The position numbers were made by a program, and so were the translations under genes. The notes under the pieces are model-generated. The model searched no databases. It had not been told where the DNA came from and saw only the letters and a program-made list of their open reading frames with translations. 64,000 nt of DNA from Gellertiella hungarica (lineage in GTDB: Bacteria; Pseudomonadota; Alphaproteobacteria; Rhizobiales; Rhizobiaceae), in assembly GCF_014197145.1 (NCBI RefSeq), contig NZ_JACIEZ010000002.1, positions 496,001 to 560,000 of the forward strand, read 5' to 3'. Of this stretch, positions 63,563 through 64,000 are shown piece after piece. Positions within the stretch are counted from its first letter, which is position 1. Each line of letters opens with the position of its first letter.

Positions 63563-64000
63563 ATGACCAAACCACCCGTCGGCGGAAACCGCACCGGCCG
63601 AAAGCTGGGACAGAAGGTGAAGAAGGGCAAGCTGAAGGCCTCTTCACGCCGCTGGCTCGAGCGCCACATCAACGATCCCTACGTTCAGCGCGCGAAGCTG
63701 GAGGGCTATCGCGCCCGCGCCGCCTTCAAGCTGCTGGAGATCGACGAAAAGCACCAGATCCTCAAGGGCGCGAAGCGCATCATCGATCTCGGCGCCGCTC
63801 CGGGCAGCTGGAGCCAGATTGCCGCGAAGGTGACCGATTCCACCGATGAGGACGTGCGCGTCGCGGCCATCGATTTCCTGGAAATGGCGCCCCTGCCGGG
63901 TGTGCACATCCTGCAGCTCGACTTTCTCGATCCGGAAGCGCCCGCCAAGCTGATGGAGGCGATCGGCGGTGCGCCGAATGTGGTGCTATCGGACATGGCG
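63563..64000 (+). CDS. rlmE: 23S rRNA (uridine-2'-O-)methyltransferase, 5' part
   Basis: The first 146 residues of an FtsJ/RrmJ protein, cut by the window end. A basic N-terminal tail ([20 protein letters not shown]) precedes [24 protein letters not shown] with the K of the K-D-K-E tetrad. [13 protein letters not shown] is the SAM-binding motif, and VLSDMA carries the catalytic Asp at the window edge. It methylates U2552 of 23S rRNA. Confidence 0.93.
   Translation, partial: MTKPPVGGNRTGRKLGQKVKKGKLKASSRRWLERHINDPYVQRAKLEGYRARAAFKLLEIDEKHQILKGAKRIIDLGAAPGSWSQIAAKVTDSTDEDVRVAAIDFLEMAPLPGVHILQLDFLDPEAPAKLMEAIGGAPNVVLSDMA

Overview
The window reads as chromosome of an alphaproteobacterium, most likely Rhizobiaceae. 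The backbone is GC-rich. An LpsL-type UDP-glucuronate epimerase, the ppx/gppA-rlmE pair next to tRNA-Gln, and the general style of the proteins support this. No 16S rRNA or other decisive marker is present, so the genus is left open.

Left part, 1-24135 (chromosomal backbone plus surface polysaccharide). A 3' end of a dimethylglycine/sarcosine-dehydrogenase-like gene converges on an lpsL-like epimerase gene. Divergently from it runs a long O-antigen operon (3135-17398). It encodes the complete wbpA-B-D-E-I pathway to UDP-2,3-diacetamido-mannuronic acid, the WbpG/HisH2/HisF2 set that turns one acetamido group into an acetamidino group, an initiating phosphoglycosyl transferase, two further glycosyltransferases, a Wzx flippase, a Wzy-like polymerase and a Wzz-like chain-length protein. 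The last of these has lost its C-terminal membrane helix by a one-base frameshift. Then follow a lipid kinase, an ABC-F ATPase, a small secreted protein, peptidase T, an acyltransferase-3 protein and an aldo/keto reductase.

Right part, 24313-61691 (stacked integrative elements at a tRNA-Gln gene). The intact tRNA-Gln(CTG) lies at 61675-61748 on the minus strand. The last 17 bases of its 3' end occur three times as direct repeats (26835, 33283, 61675). They delimit two tandem elements, each with its own tyrosine integrase beside an end. Element II (about 6.4 kb) has an integrase with GGTAC-type arm sites at both ends, a coupled DUF4365-like nuclease/OB-like gene pair, a serine resolvase, a ParB-like protein and a tryptophan-rich 58-residue ORF. 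Element III (about 28.4 kb) carries groESL, an IS110-type transposase fragment and a type 3 BREX operon with one extra gene. It also carries an unusual cluster built around an AAA+ ATPase and a separate FtsH-type (M41) protease with PD-(D/E)XK-like and RNase H-like (DUF429-type) neighbours, and then the second integrase. Left of element II, a 5'-truncated SNF2 helicase gene abuts a 128-bp copy of the element III integrase end, the apparent scar of a third, older element.

Beyond the tRNA the backbone resumes with ppx/gppA and the start of rlmE. Surface-polysaccharide synthesis (phage receptor) and a stacked defence island (BREX, the DUF4365 pair, the AAA+/M41 cluster) therefore sit within 65 kb. 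The AAA+/M41/DUF429 cluster at 53101-58552 is the best candidate here for an undescribed system.
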